Source: Hyphomicrobiales bacterium 4NK60-0047b
Lineage (GTDB): Bacteria > Pseudomonadota > Alphaproteobacteria > Rhizobiales > HXMU1428-3
Assembly: GCA_040367435.1 (NCBI GenBank)
Contig: BAABWY010000001.1
Coordinates: 496,001-560,000 of the forward strand
DNA length: 64,000 bases
Direction: 5' to 3'
This document shows, piece after piece, positions 48,382-56,638 of this stretch (position 1 is the first letter of the stretch; each line of letters begins with the position of its first letter). The notes below the pieces were generated by a model. That model was not told where the DNA came from. It did not search any database and was given only the letters and a program-made list of their open reading frames with translations. The translations under genes were made by a program, and so were the position numbers.

Positions 48382-49554
48382 ATGAGCACAGATTCAAATA
48401 ATAAAAACCATGACGCAAAAACCAAATTAGTTCATTTAGGCAGAGACACCGAGAGCTCAAAGGGCTTTGTAAACCCACCGCTGTTTAAAGGTTCAACCGT
48501 TCTCTTCCCAACTGTTAAATCGCTTAAAGAAGGAGGCTATGGCTATTGGTATGGCCGAAAGGGAAGCCCAACTTACGAAACCCTGGAAAGCTCCTTAAAC
48601 GAGCTAGAACATGCCGATGATACAATCCTAACGCCCTCAGGCCTGTCAGCCATAACAACCGCACTTTTGGCTCTTTTAAAAACAGGCGATCATCTTCTGG
48701 TAACAGATAGTGTTTATCAACCCACCCGAAATTTTTGCAACACCACGCTAAAAGCTTTGGGCATCAACACAACCTACTATGACCCACGCATCGGTTCAGA
48801 GATAGAAACACTCATTCAGGACAATACCAAAATCATTTTCCTTGAAAGTCCAGGGTCCCAATCATTCGAAATCCAAGACATCCCTGCTATCTGTGAGAAA
48901 GCCAAAAAAGCCAATATCAAAACAATAATAGACAACACCTGGGCAACACCGCTTTATCTCCAGCCACTAACAATGGACGTAGATGTTTCAATTCATTCCG
49001 GCACGAAATATTTCATCGGTCACGCCGATGCCATGATCGGCACTGTCAGCTCAAAAGGGGAGGCGGCAGAAAAAGTTCGTCAAATGGCTTACTCACTTGG
49101 CCTCTGCGCCGGGCCAGATGATGTGCAACTTGCCCTACGAGGGTTGCGCTCACTTGGAGTTAGGTTAGAACATCACCAAAAGGCCGCCATTGAGCTCGCC
49201 AGTTGGTTAGAAGCACAACCTGAATTTGAATGTGTCTTACACCCTGCCCTTCCCTCTCACCCAGATCATGATCTTTTCAAAAGAGATTTTAAAGGCAGCA
49301 CAGGGCTTTTCACTGCCATCCTAAAACCAGCTGATCCCGCAAAAGTTGAAACCATGCTCAATGAACTAGAACTCTTTGCCATGGGATGGTCATGGGGTGG
49401 GTTCGAAAGCCTCGCGCTTCCATTCGATCCAAGCTCATACAGGACAGCCACGTCTTGGAATTATGAAGGCCAAGCCCTGCGCTTCCATGTCGGCAATGAA
49501 AGCATGGACGACCTAAAAGCAGATTTAACAGCCGGCCTTAAACGGCTGAAATAA
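48382..49554 (+). CDS. metC: Cystathionine beta-lyase
   Basis: A 390-residue PLP enzyme of the Cys/Met metabolism class. The PLP lysine lies in SIHSGTKYFIGHADAMIG, and the family core includes YGRKGSPTYETLESSLNELEHADDTILTPSGLSA and VDNTWATPLYLQP-like IIDNTWATPLYLQP. It should split cystathionine into homocysteine, pyruvate and ammonia in the methionine pathway; related gamma-lyases are a weaker alternative. It is convergent with the lipoprotein gene at 49567, which ends 12 bp away. Confidence 0.9.
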   Translation: MSTDSNNKNHDAKTKLVHLGRDTESSKGFVNPPLFKGSTVLFPTVKSLKEGGYGYWYGRKGSPTYETLESSLNELEHADDTILTPSGLSAITTALLALLKTGDHLLVTDSVYQPTRNFCNTTLKALGINTTYYDPRIGSEIETLIQDNTKIIFLESPGSQSFEIQDIPAICEKAKKANIKTIIDNTWATPLYLQPLTMDVDVSIHSGTKYFIGHADAMIGTVSSKGEAAEKVRQMAYSLGLCAGPDDVQLALRGLRSLGVRLEHHQKAAIELASWLEAQPEFECVLHPALPSHPDHDLFKRDFKGSTGLFTAILKPADPAKVETMLNELELFAMGWSWGGFESLALPFDPSSYRTATSWNYEGQALRFHVGNESMDDLKADLTAGLKRLK

Positions 49555-49566
49555 ACCAAACATATC

Positions 49567-50307
49567 TTATTTCGGCATAAGTGCTGTGATATCAGCTGAC
49601 TTCGTGCAAACAGTAATGCGTGGCTCAAATGTTTGAGACAGTTTTAAACTACCATCATTGTCACGTATCGTCACATTGGCAGAAGCTTTAGCAATTTCGC
49701 TTAAATCACCCTTAGCACCTAACTCAGCCAAATCTTGTTTCTTGATAACATAAGAAACAGCACTAGCTTTCACAGCTTGACGAACAAGAAAATAACGATT
49801 GCCTGGCTTAACCCCAACATTGGTCTTAATCCACTTAACAACATTACCCTCAACTTCATCATCAATATCATCAGCGCGAATATCTTTAACGGTAACATTC
49901 ACAGATAAAGTCTTTTTCTTTTTAGCCGATCCAGAAAGGCTTAAATTAGGCACAGCCTTTTTAAGCAATGCTGCAGAGGCCTGAGCATTCGTCTTTTGCG
50001 TATCCGAAATTTCATAGTCCGAAATTTTAATATCTCTGCGCAAATGATCTTTTACAATCGTATGACCACTTAAGTCTTTAACACTGTAATAAACACCATT
50101 TTGATCACGTCGATAAACAGCGCCAACCGGATATAAATCATTTGAATTTATCGGGCAATCATAACCCTTTGGCAGCTGACTAATCGAGCCTGTTACCAAT
50201 TGGTCTGCAAGATTATTGGAAGAGCATGAAGCAAGGCCTGTTAAAAACAAGCCCCCTATTAGCACAGCAATAAGGCGCACTCCGCGCAAAGACATATTAA
50301 TTTTCAT
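49567..50307 (-). CDS. Lipoprotein, unknown
   Basis: A 246-residue protein with a lipoprotein signal and lipobox LASC (Cys28), so it should be anchored in a membrane facing the periplasm. The mature part contains YDCPINSNDLYPVGAVYRRDQNGVYYSV and two cysteines in all besides the lipobox (CPIN, VCTKS). GGAGG stands 8 nt before the ATG. I do not recognise a family. Its own terminator or a shared end with metC is not clear in the 12-bp gap. Confidence 0.75.
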   Translation of the reverse strand: MKINMSLRGVRLIAVLIGGLFLTGLASCSSNNLADQLVTGSISQLPKGYDCPINSNDLYPVGAVYRRDQNGVYYSVKDLSGHTIVKDHLRRDIKISDYEISDTQKTNAQASAALLKKAVPNLSLSGSAKKKKTLSVNVTVKDIRADDIDDEVEGNVVKWIKTNVGVKPGNRYFLVRQAVKASAVSYVIKKQDLAELGAKGDLSEIAKASANVTIRDNDGSLKLSQTFEPRITVCTKSADITALMPK

Positions 50308-50432
50308 CTCACCAACCTCCCAAAGTTGGCGTAATTGAAAACTTATTATGAGGCGCTGTCAACTAACCGCAAGAAAAGCAAGGATTTATAAGGGGAAAAC
50401 TCAAAAGATGATAAAAAGATAAGGCTAAACGC

Positions 50433-50470
50433 AAAAAAGCCAGCAGTCTCGTCAGAATGCTGGCTTTTTT
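50433..50470 (-). terminator. Terminator of the 38-residue Lys-rich gene
   Basis: AAAAAAGCCAGCA (50433-50445) pairs with TGCTGGCTTTTTT (50458-50470). On the minus strand the T-run follows. It stands 10 bp after the tiny gene's stop codon, which supports that gene. Confidence 0.87.
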
Positions 50471-50479
50471 AAAAATAAA

Positions 50480-50596
50480 TTATGCAGCTTTTTTAAGAGC
50501 TTTTTTAGCTTTTTTCAGCTTTGACTCTTGCTTAACAATTTTCTTCTTAACTGCTTTAATGTCTTTTTTGATAGATTTTACTTTTTTAGATGCCAT
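50480..50596 (-). CDS. Tiny lysine/alanine-rich protein (38 residues)
   Basis: A short frame on the minus strand reads MASKKVKSIKKDIKAVKKKIV and continues to KKAA. Almost half of the residues are Lys, the rest mostly Ala, Val, Ile and Glu, and it should form one basic helix or coiled coil. GGAG stands 9 nt before the ATG and a clean terminator follows 10 bp after the stop, so I think it is real. Similar Lys/Ala-rich tails occur in histone-H1-like nucleoid proteins, so DNA or RNA binding is a reasonable guess. It lies 62 bp after the ribbon-helix-helix-like gene. Confidence 0.7.
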   Translation of the reverse strand: MASKKVKSIKKDIKAVKKKIVKQESKLKKAKKALKKAA

Positions 50597-50658
50597 CGGA
50601 TCTAACTCCATTAATTTAAAGATTTAACACAAATGAATGGAAAAACAGGCTCAAAAAA

Positions 50659-50841
50659 TTATTTCGATTTCTTTTTATGATCCGCAACGAAGCGCTTCAT
50701 AAATTTTCGAATTTCCCTTGCTGCACTGCTTTCCAAATCCTCACACAACTCAACGAATTGGTCCCTGTCAGCACGATTAATCCGAATAACCAACTGGCTA
50801 TCTTTAGGATTTTTTTTCTTTCGCACTTTTTTTTCTGACAT
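50659..50841 (-). CDS. Small ribbon-helix-helix-like DNA-binding protein
   Basis: A 60-residue basic protein. After a Lys-rich start, SQLVIRINRADRDQFVELCEDLESSAAREIRKFMKRFVADHKKK fits a beta-strand, helix, helix pattern as in Arc/CopG-type repressors. It probably works as a dimer. Promoter and a perfect palindrome lie about 40 bp upstream, consistent with self-repression. No toxin gene is apparent; its neighbour is the tiny Lys-rich protein. Confidence 0.7.
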   Translation of the reverse strand: MSEKKVRKKKNPKDSQLVIRINRADRDQFVELCEDLESSAAREIRKFMKRFVADHKKKSK

Positions 50842-50880
50842 AAAAACATCCGATCCATGCTAGCTATGTTTTGGATATTC

Positions 50881-50911
50881 AATGTATATACATTGCATGT
50901 GCTAACGACAA
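50881..50911 (-). promoter_or_regulatory. Palindrome over the -10 box of the small regulator gene
   Basis: AATGTATATACATT (50881-50894) is a perfect 14-bp palindrome. On the minus strand a -35 box TTGTCG (50906-50911) and -10 box TATACA (50883-50888) are 17 bp apart, so the palindrome covers the -10 box. It is about 40 bp from the start codon of the ribbon-helix-helix-like gene and is a good operator candidate for it. Confidence 0.6.
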
Positions 50912-51137
50912 GTTAAAATTTGAAGCCTGTGTATATTTAAAAGCAAAAGATATCGGCCAGCTATCAAAGTTTGAATTATTAGAGCGTTCCACTTTAAAGT
51001 GGATATCGGTTTTAGAAAAAACAAACGTCATAATAAAACACTAAAGCATTCAATTGAAATCACCCAAAAGAGGAATGCACCAGTGAATGATATTTCAATT
51101 GATAAAGAAGTAAAGGCCGTTCAAAAACAAACCGCTT

Positions 51138-52724
51138 TTATAATTTTGGAGGGTCTACGGCCAGCTTACCATTTAAATCTTCAAGATAGAGCTGATAAAG
51201 GACCGGTTCAAAAATCGAATTCACCTTGTTCAGACGAGGCGAAGAAATATCTTTACCAAAAACCTGAGCAGCACGAAAAACATCATCCGTTAAATATCTC
51301 GTATCCGATACAATTGATCCTGGCTGAGAAGAGGCATCCTTTTCCGCCATGTGAAAGCCCCAAATGCCAAAAGCAGGAATAGCAATGTTGTAACTCACCC
51401 GTTCTTCAAAAACCGCGTCTAATGTGTCCCCAACAGACCAATAGGTTTTACGCGCAAAAAACGGAGACGAAGATTGAGACACAAGCACCCCGCCCTCAGC
51501 CATGCGCCGTTTCACCATCGTATAAAACTCAACCGAATAAAGCTTCGAAATGGCCTCATTATGCGGGTCAGGAAAATCAAGAATAACCCGATCATAAAGA
51601 CGGCCCGCCTTCTTAATAAAAACAAAGCCATCAACATTATGAATAGAAACACGCTTATCAGCCAGGCTATCTTGATTTAATCGTTTTAAGGGAGCAAAGG
51701 ATTGCCCAAGCTTCGTCATCGCCGGATCAATATCAACTAGGTCAATATGCTCAATAGAAGGATGCTTTAAAAGCTCACGAACTGCCAACCCGTCACCACC
51801 ACCCATAACAAGAACTGATTTAGCAGGCCCCTTATAGCTCATAACAGGATGAATAAGGGCCTCATGATAACGGTGCTCGTCTGTGCCTGAAAATTGAATG
51901 TGCCCATCAATAAAAAGACGCAGATCCTTTTTTTGCCAATCCCTTGTCACAACCAAATTTTGATAGGGTGTTTGCTCACGCCAAATCACTTCATCAAAAT
52001 AAAGATGGTGCTGCGCAAAGCTGGTCAAGCGTGATGCAAGCAAAACAAAAATAAGCAGCAACAGAAAAATAGAACCAGCAAGCAACAAAAACCGCTTAAA
52101 ATTCCTCAAATAAGCTTTCAGATAAATAATATTCAAAAGCGCAACCAAAACATTGATAAGCCCGATTGCAAAAGACGCACGAATAAGCCCCAAGCTTGGC
52201 AATAACATTAAAGGAAACGCAACAGAGCCAATAAGCGCACCAATATAATCGAGTGACATAACATTCGCGATTGAGCGCCGGGTCCCGCTAACCTGCGAAA
52301 GTACCCTTGTTAAGAGCGGAATTTCCAAACCAACCAAAATCCCAATCGTAAAGATGAAAAAGAACATTACAAATTTATAAAGAAAAGGAGCAAACGGAAA
52401 TGTCATAAAAAGAGAAAGCGAACAAACCCCGCCGATTAATGCCAAAACAATTTCAACATAAATAAAATTCTCAATTAAATTGGAGCGAATAAATTTGCTT
52501 AAATAAGACCCCACCCCCATGGCAAACATAAAAAAGCCAATAGTAAGCGAAAATTGATAAACACTATTGCCCAAAAGATAGCTCGAAACAGTGCCAATAA
52601 TCAGCTCATAAACAATGCCGCACAAAGCCACAATCGATATGGACAGCAAGAGAATAAAAGCTTTTGCCGGCGGCAGATCCCGGTACAAACCCTCATCATC
52701 ATTCTCGACTTCATTGATTTCCAT
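51138..52724 (-). CDS. Membrane-anchored spermidine synthase-like protein
   Basis: A 528-residue protein. Residues 15-235 hold about seven transmembrane helices. Residues 255-500 form a spermidine synthase/methyltransferase domain with VLVMGGGDGLAVRELLK, HIDLVDIDPAM, VHNVDGFVF-like IHNVDGFVF and VILDFPDPHNEAISKLYSVEFYTMVKRRM. The active-site acids of aminopropyl transfer look present (DFPDPH in place of the usual D-[ST]-x-DP). It may make spermidine or a related polyamine, or modify another amine. It lies 107 bp downstream of a lipoprotein gene. Confidence 0.82.
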   Translation of the reverse strand: MEINEVENDDEGLYRDLPPAKAFILLLSISIVALCGIVYELIIGTVSSYLLGNSVYQFSLTIGFFMFAMGVGSYLSKFIRSNLIENFIYVEIVLALIGGVCSLSLFMTFPFAPFLYKFVMFFFIFTIGILVGLEIPLLTRVLSQVSGTRRSIANVMSLDYIGALIGSVAFPLMLLPSLGLIRASFAIGLINVLVALLNIIYLKAYLRNFKRFLLLAGSIFLLLLIFVLLASRLTSFAQHHLYFDEVIWREQTPYQNLVVTRDWQKKDLRLFIDGHIQFSGTDEHRYHEALIHPVMSYKGPAKSVLVMGGGDGLAVRELLKHPSIEHIDLVDIDPAMTKLGQSFAPLKRLNQDSLADKRVSIHNVDGFVFIKKAGRLYDRVILDFPDPHNEAISKLYSVEFYTMVKRRMAEGGVLVSQSSSPFFARKTYWSVGDTLDAVFEERVSYNIAIPAFGIWGFHMAEKDASSQPGSIVSDTRYLTDDVFRAAQVFGKDISSPRLNKVNSIFEPVLYQLYLEDLNGKLAVDPPKL

Positions 52725-52767
52725 TTTTATCTCTTTTACTTTTTAACCAATTACAGGCGCATAAAAA

Positions 52768-52800
52768 TATAGCCCCCTTTTTCAATAAAAGGGAGCTATA
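52768..52800 (-). terminator. Terminator between the lipoprotein and spermidine synthase-like genes
   Basis: TATAGC-C-CCCTTTT (52768-52781) pairs with AAAAGGG-A-GCTATA (52787-52800), where the odd pair becomes G-U on the minus strand. TATTTTTATG follows in the minus-strand sense. It lies after the lipoprotein gene stop and probably separates the two transcripts, at least in part. Confidence 0.75.
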
Positions 52801-52831
52801 AAACTATCATTCATTAAATAAGAAATTGATC

Positions 52832-53410
52832 TTACTTACCGCGAAAAACACCACCAGAACGTGCTTTAGAGCGTGAGCTGGAGTATTTAGAAGCAGGTGT
52901 TACTTTCCTATTATTAAAAGAATTCGGATTAACACCAGCAGCGCGTTGGCGGTTCAATAAACTACCAATCAATAACCCAGCTAAAAGGCCTGTGCCAGAA
53001 AAACTACTTGATGTTGTCGTTCCAGATGTATCTGTTGCTAAAATACGGTTGTTAACTTGATCAATCTCAACTTTGAAAAGCTTCTTTTCACCCTCATCAA
53101 CTTTGCCATTAGCGTTTGTATCACTATAGCCTGAGTAAGAGGCATCTTTTTCCAAATTCATCGCAATTTTAGATTTATAAAAAGCTGGCTTAAGGTTCAT
53201 GACATGCTGCATGAACGATGTAAGCAACGTCATGTGTTGTGGTTCAATTTTTTCGATATTGTCAGCTTTAAGTTTCTTTTCTAATGCCGACATCGCAGCC
53301 ACAGTCCGCTTTAAAACTTGGCTCAAATCAGGCCCCGGTGTACTGGACCCACAAGCTGCTAAATTAACAACCAAAGATAAAACGGCAACTAGCGTAACCA
53401 AAGAACGCAT
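52832..53410 (-). CDS. Lipoprotein with a calcium-loop-like motif
   Basis: A 192-residue protein with a lipoprotein signal, lipobox LAAC (Cys20). The middle has DTNANGKVDEGEK (about residue 97), which fits an EF-hand/dockerin-type calcium loop (Asp, Asn, Asn, Lys, Asp, Glu). The C-terminal part is Ser/Gly/Arg-rich (SSRSKARSGGVFRGK), with a hydrophobic GLLAGLLIGSLL stretch. GGGGGA stands 6 nt before the ATG at 53410. No family recognised. It precedes the spermidine synthase-like gene. Confidence 0.75.
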   Translation of the reverse strand: MRSLVTLVAVLSLVVNLAACGSSTPGPDLSQVLKRTVAAMSALEKKLKADNIEKIEPQHMTLLTSFMQHVMNLKPAFYKSKIAMNLEKDASYSGYSDTNANGKVDEGEKKLFKVEIDQVNNRILATDTSGTTTSSSFSGTGLLAGLLIGSLLNRQRAAGVNPNSFNNRKVTPASKYSSSRSKARSGGVFRGK

Positions 53411-53614
53411 ATTATTTCCCCCGAATGGTAAAATCATCTTGCCTATCTAATAGGCAAATTTACATAAGCTTATACTAAAGCCTAGGCTAATAAAAAAGCT
53501 AATAATCACTGAATTCCGACAAAATTTTGTTAAAATCAATAATTTAATATTACAGGAATACTATATTACTCACTAACGGTAATGAGATAAGTTTTTACTC
53601 CCTAATTCAAAAAA

Positions 53615-54457
53615 TTATAGAAAACAAACCCAATAAACTTGATCGATCGATTTCTCATAGTAATCCTTTAATTTACCAACCTTTTGAAAACCGCTCTCTT
53701 TCAAACTTTGCTCAACACTTTTTTCAAACACAGAAGGCGGTGCAGCAACAAGAAACCTCGCACCTTGTTGCTTTGCCGCCATTTTTAGTGTTTCAAGCGG
53801 GACTTTATCACTTTGGCTCTCACCTTCAATCTCTTCAACCCAATTCATTCCAAAGCCACCTTTACTTTCAGGCAAAGGATCTAACCCAGTAAAATAAATG
53901 CTCCCCCCCTCACCAGCATCGGTTGCAGCCTCAGGTGTATTTTCAAAATCTAAAACCGGAACATCAAGCCCATAAATATACCGAGCTTCATTTCTATCAT
54001 GATAATCATTGATTCTAAGCTCCAAGTGAGCTCCCATGGCCTGATAAAAAGCCTTCGCCTTGGCGTATAAATCAACCCCGTCTTCCATATAATCACTGGT
54101 TGAAATAAACAATCGCCTCACGCCACCATCTTCAAGCATGCCCCTCAATTGGTCAAACATCATCCGGCCAAAGCCCTGCCCCTGATACTCTTCACGCACA
54201 TAAGTCCAGGAAAGCCAGCAAATCCCTTCCACATGATCATCAGCATCAGCACCGGTTACCCCAATGATCTTGCCGCCCTTTGTGAGAACAAACATCCCCT
54301 CATGACTTTCTTGGAGGTTTTGATAAGCTTCTTCGGCATCATCCTCATCATGTTGCTCGATAATCTCAAGCACCTGCATCATATCCGTCACTTTAAATGG
54401 ACGCAGTTTCGGCTGCCCCCCAATACCAAACAAAGAAACCATAAAATTCAATCCCAT
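53615..54457 (-). CDS. GNAT acetyltransferase with a second C-terminal domain
   Basis: A 280-residue protein. Residues 15-150 form a GNAT domain with WLSWTYVREEYQGQGFGRMMFDQLRGMLEDGG (the acetyl-CoA-binding Gln-Gly-x-Gly-Phe segment) and YAKAKAFYQAMGA. Residues 155-280 look like a diverged second GNAT-type domain (FLVAAPPSVFEKSVEQSLKESGFQKVGKLKDYYEKSIDQVYW). Substrate unknown. An alternative start five codons later (54442) has a GGGAT site upstream and may be the real one. It stands alone. Confidence 0.78.
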   Translation of the reverse strand: MGLNFMVSLFGIGGQPKLRPFKVTDMMQVLEIIEQHDEDDAEEAYQNLQESHEGMFVLTKGGKIIGVTGADADDHVEGICWLSWTYVREEYQGQGFGRMMFDQLRGMLEDGGVRRLFISTSDYMEDGVDLYAKAKAFYQAMGAHLELRINDYHDRNEARYIYGLDVPVLDFENTPEAATDAGEGGSIYFTGLDPLPESKGGFGMNWVEEIEGESQSDKVPLETLKMAAKQQGARFLVAAPPSVFEKSVEQSLKESGFQKVGKLKDYYEKSIDQVYWVCFL

Positions 54458-54630
54458 AATGAAGTTAAGTCGAGAGTGTAAAAATCTGAAACAAGGTCAA
54501 TCATAAGTAACAAACAACCCTCTCAAGTTTATAATTGATTTAACGTCTTTGTGAACAGACATTTTAAATAACTAGAACCTCTGATAATGTAATGAGACAA
54601 AAAACAATTATCACAAATGAAAGTTCAAAC

Positions 54631-55257
54631 ATGACAAAACCCAAATTACTCTATGTCGGAGACCCAATGTGCTCATGGTGCTGGGGTTTTGCAAATGTCA
54701 TATCCGAACTTTTAGAAAATTATGAAGATAAATTAGAGTTTGAAATTCTTCTTGGCGGCTTAAGACCAACAAACGAAGTCAAAGTTGATGAAAAAATGAA
54801 AGACTTTCTTCTCCACCATTGGACAGAGGTCAACAAACGAACAGGCCAAAAGTTCGATCATACCATCCTTGATCAACTCGGCTGGATTTACAACACTGAA
54901 CCAGCCTGCCGCGCTGTTGCCACCTTAAGAGAATTAGAGGGCAGCTCAAAAGCCCTGCATTTTTTCAATCATTTACAAAAAGCCTACTACGCAGAAGGCA
55001 ACATCATCACCACAGATGATGTCATCAAAACTCAAGCAACAAACTTCGGCATTGAAACCGAGGCCTTCATGAAAAAGTTCTCCTCAGATACTGCTAAGCA
55101 AAAAATCTTTCATGAATTCGGAACCGTGCAGCAAATCGGCATTCAAGGCTTCCCAACTCTATTATTTATAAAAGGTGATAGCGCCTCTCTCGTTGCAACC
55201 GGCTATTCAGACTATGACAAAGTCTCTAACCGGATCGACACTTTCATGAATGCTTGA
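54631..55257 (+). CDS. DsbA-family thiol oxidoreductase (FrnE-like)
   Basis: A 208-residue protein of the DsbA/2-hydroxychromene-isomerase type. The redox motif CSWC lies near the N-terminus (GDPMCSWCWGFAN), then the inserted helical domain, and QQIGIQGFPTLLF carries the cis-proline. No signal peptide, so it should act in the cytoplasm. I chose the ATG at 54631, with GAAAG 7 nt upstream; an upstream in-frame ATG at 54592 adds 13 residues. Convergent with the bkd operon. Confidence 0.85.
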   Translation: MTKPKLLYVGDPMCSWCWGFANVISELLENYEDKLEFEILLGGLRPTNEVKVDEKMKDFLLHHWTEVNKRTGQKFDHTILDQLGWIYNTEPACRAVATLRELEGSSKALHFFNHLQKAYYAEGNIITTDDVIKTQATNFGIETEAFMKKFSSDTAKQKIFHEFGTVQQIGIQGFPTLLFIKGDSASLVATGYSDYDKVSNRIDTFMNA

Positions 55258-55266
55258 AGAACACTT

Positions 55267-56634
55267 CTAATCAACAAGAGAGTAAGGAGCCTCTAAAGAC
55301 GCTTTAATTTTCTGAACGAAGTGCGCAGCATCAAACCCATCAATAATCCGATGATCAAACCCAGAAGATAAGTTCATTATCTTGCGAGGTTTAAATGCCT
55401 CTCCATCCCAAAAGGGCCGCGTTGCAATTTTATTCACTCCAACTATGGCAACTTCCGGGTAATTAATAATCGGCGTTGAAACAATCCCTCCAAGGGAGCC
55501 AAGAGAAGAAAGGGTAATTGTCCCTCCTCCTAAATCCTCTGTACCAATCTTGCCGGCACGCGCCAGAGACGAAAGCCGAGTTATCTCCTCAGCACAATTC
55601 CAAAGAGAGCGCCCTACCACATCTTTTACAACAGGTACCATAAGCCCATTATCAGTCTGTGCTGCCATACCAATTGAAATAGTTGAGTTATGACGAACAA
55701 CATTTTTTTTATCATCATAATGCCCATTAAATTGAGGATATTCTTGCAAGGCTTCAACCATGGCCTTCATTAAAAACGGAAGCAAAGTAAGCTTTGGACG
55801 AATAGAAGCATATTTCTCATTGAGGGCTGCACGAAACTCTTCCAAAGGCGTCACATCAACTTCCTCCACCAAGGTAATATGAGGAATTCTCGATTTCGAA
55901 AGCGCCATCTGTTCAGCAATCTTTCGGCGCATACCAATCACTTTTACCTCAGTGACCTCTCCCTCTAATGATCGTTGTGTAATTTTAGGTTTAGCCTTTA
56001 AGTCTTTATTACCAAATAAATAATCATCCAGGTCTTCGTGCCGAATGCGCCCCAAAGGACCGAACCCAGGCACACCTCCTAAATCAACATCAAGTCGTTT
56101 CGCACGGGCTCGAACAGCAGGAGACGCCAAAACTTTATCACCACGAAATGAAGTAACATTCGGCTCTTTTAAGGTATCAGCATCTTTATCTAAAAACTGT
56201 TGAACACTCTTCTCTTCAACAACAGAAGGCAAAACAGCAATCTCTTTTTCAACAATCCTCTCTTCAGCCAATAATGTTTCATGACCGCTCATGCCAGTTT
56301 CAACAATGGCATCAGGTCTAAGCTCTACCTGTTGAGTTTCTCCATCATCAGCCCCAGCGCCTCCGCCCTCTGCAAGCTCAGTGCCATTGCCGCCCTCAAT
56401 TTCAATCTCAACGAGAGAAGACCCTATCGCCAGAACTTCACCAACCTCACCACCAAGAGACATCACCTTGCCTGAAACACTCGACGGAACTTCAATCGCC
56501 GCCTTGTCAGTCATAACAATAGCAAGCACATCATCTTCATTGACCCTATCTCCGACAGAAACGGACCATTCAACAAGCTCAGCTTCCGCAATTCCTTCAC
56601 CAACATCAGGTAATATGATCGTATGTAAACTCAT
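55267..56634 (-). CDS. bkdB: Branched-chain 2-oxo acid dehydrogenase E2 (dihydrolipoyl transacylase)
   Basis: A 455-residue E2. An N-terminal lipoyl domain has PDVGEGIAEAEL and the lipoyl lysine Lys44 in MTDKAAIEVP. A peripheral-subunit-binding domain follows (KVLASPAVRARAKRLDVDLGGVPGFGPLGRIRHEDLDDYL). The C-terminal catalytic domain ends with GFDHRIIDGFDAAHF, where His428 and Asp432 are the active-site pair. The ATG at 56634, with GGAGGG 8 nt upstream, lies 4 bp beyond the E1 beta stop. It is the core of the complex that oxidises branched-chain 2-oxo acids from Val, Leu and Ile. Confidence 0.92.
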   Translation of the reverse strand: MSLHTIILPDVGEGIAEAELVEWSVSVGDRVNEDDVLAIVMTDKAAIEVPSSVSGKVMSLGGEVGEVLAIGSSLVEIEIEGGNGTELAEGGGAGADDGETQQVELRPDAIVETGMSGHETLLAEERIVEKEIAVLPSVVEEKSVQQFLDKDADTLKEPNVTSFRGDKVLASPAVRARAKRLDVDLGGVPGFGPLGRIRHEDLDDYLFGNKDLKAKPKITQRSLEGEVTEVKVIGMRRKIAEQMALSKSRIPHITLVEEVDVTPLEEFRAALNEKYASIRPKLTLLPFLMKAMVEALQEYPQFNGHYDDKKNVVRHNSTISIGMAAQTDNGLMVPVVKDVVGRSLWNCAEEITRLSSLARAGKIGTEDLGGGTITLSSLGSLGGIVSTPIINYPEVAIVGVNKIATRPFWDGEAFKPRKIMNLSSGFDHRIIDGFDAAHFVQKIKASLEAPYSLVD

Positions 56635-56638
56635 GTCT

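Noticed and set aside
50999-51382. Plus-strand frame near the end of the spermidine synthase-like gene
   Set aside because: It overlaps that gene antisense over most of its length, and the non-overlapping part has no ribosome binding site or recognisable domain.
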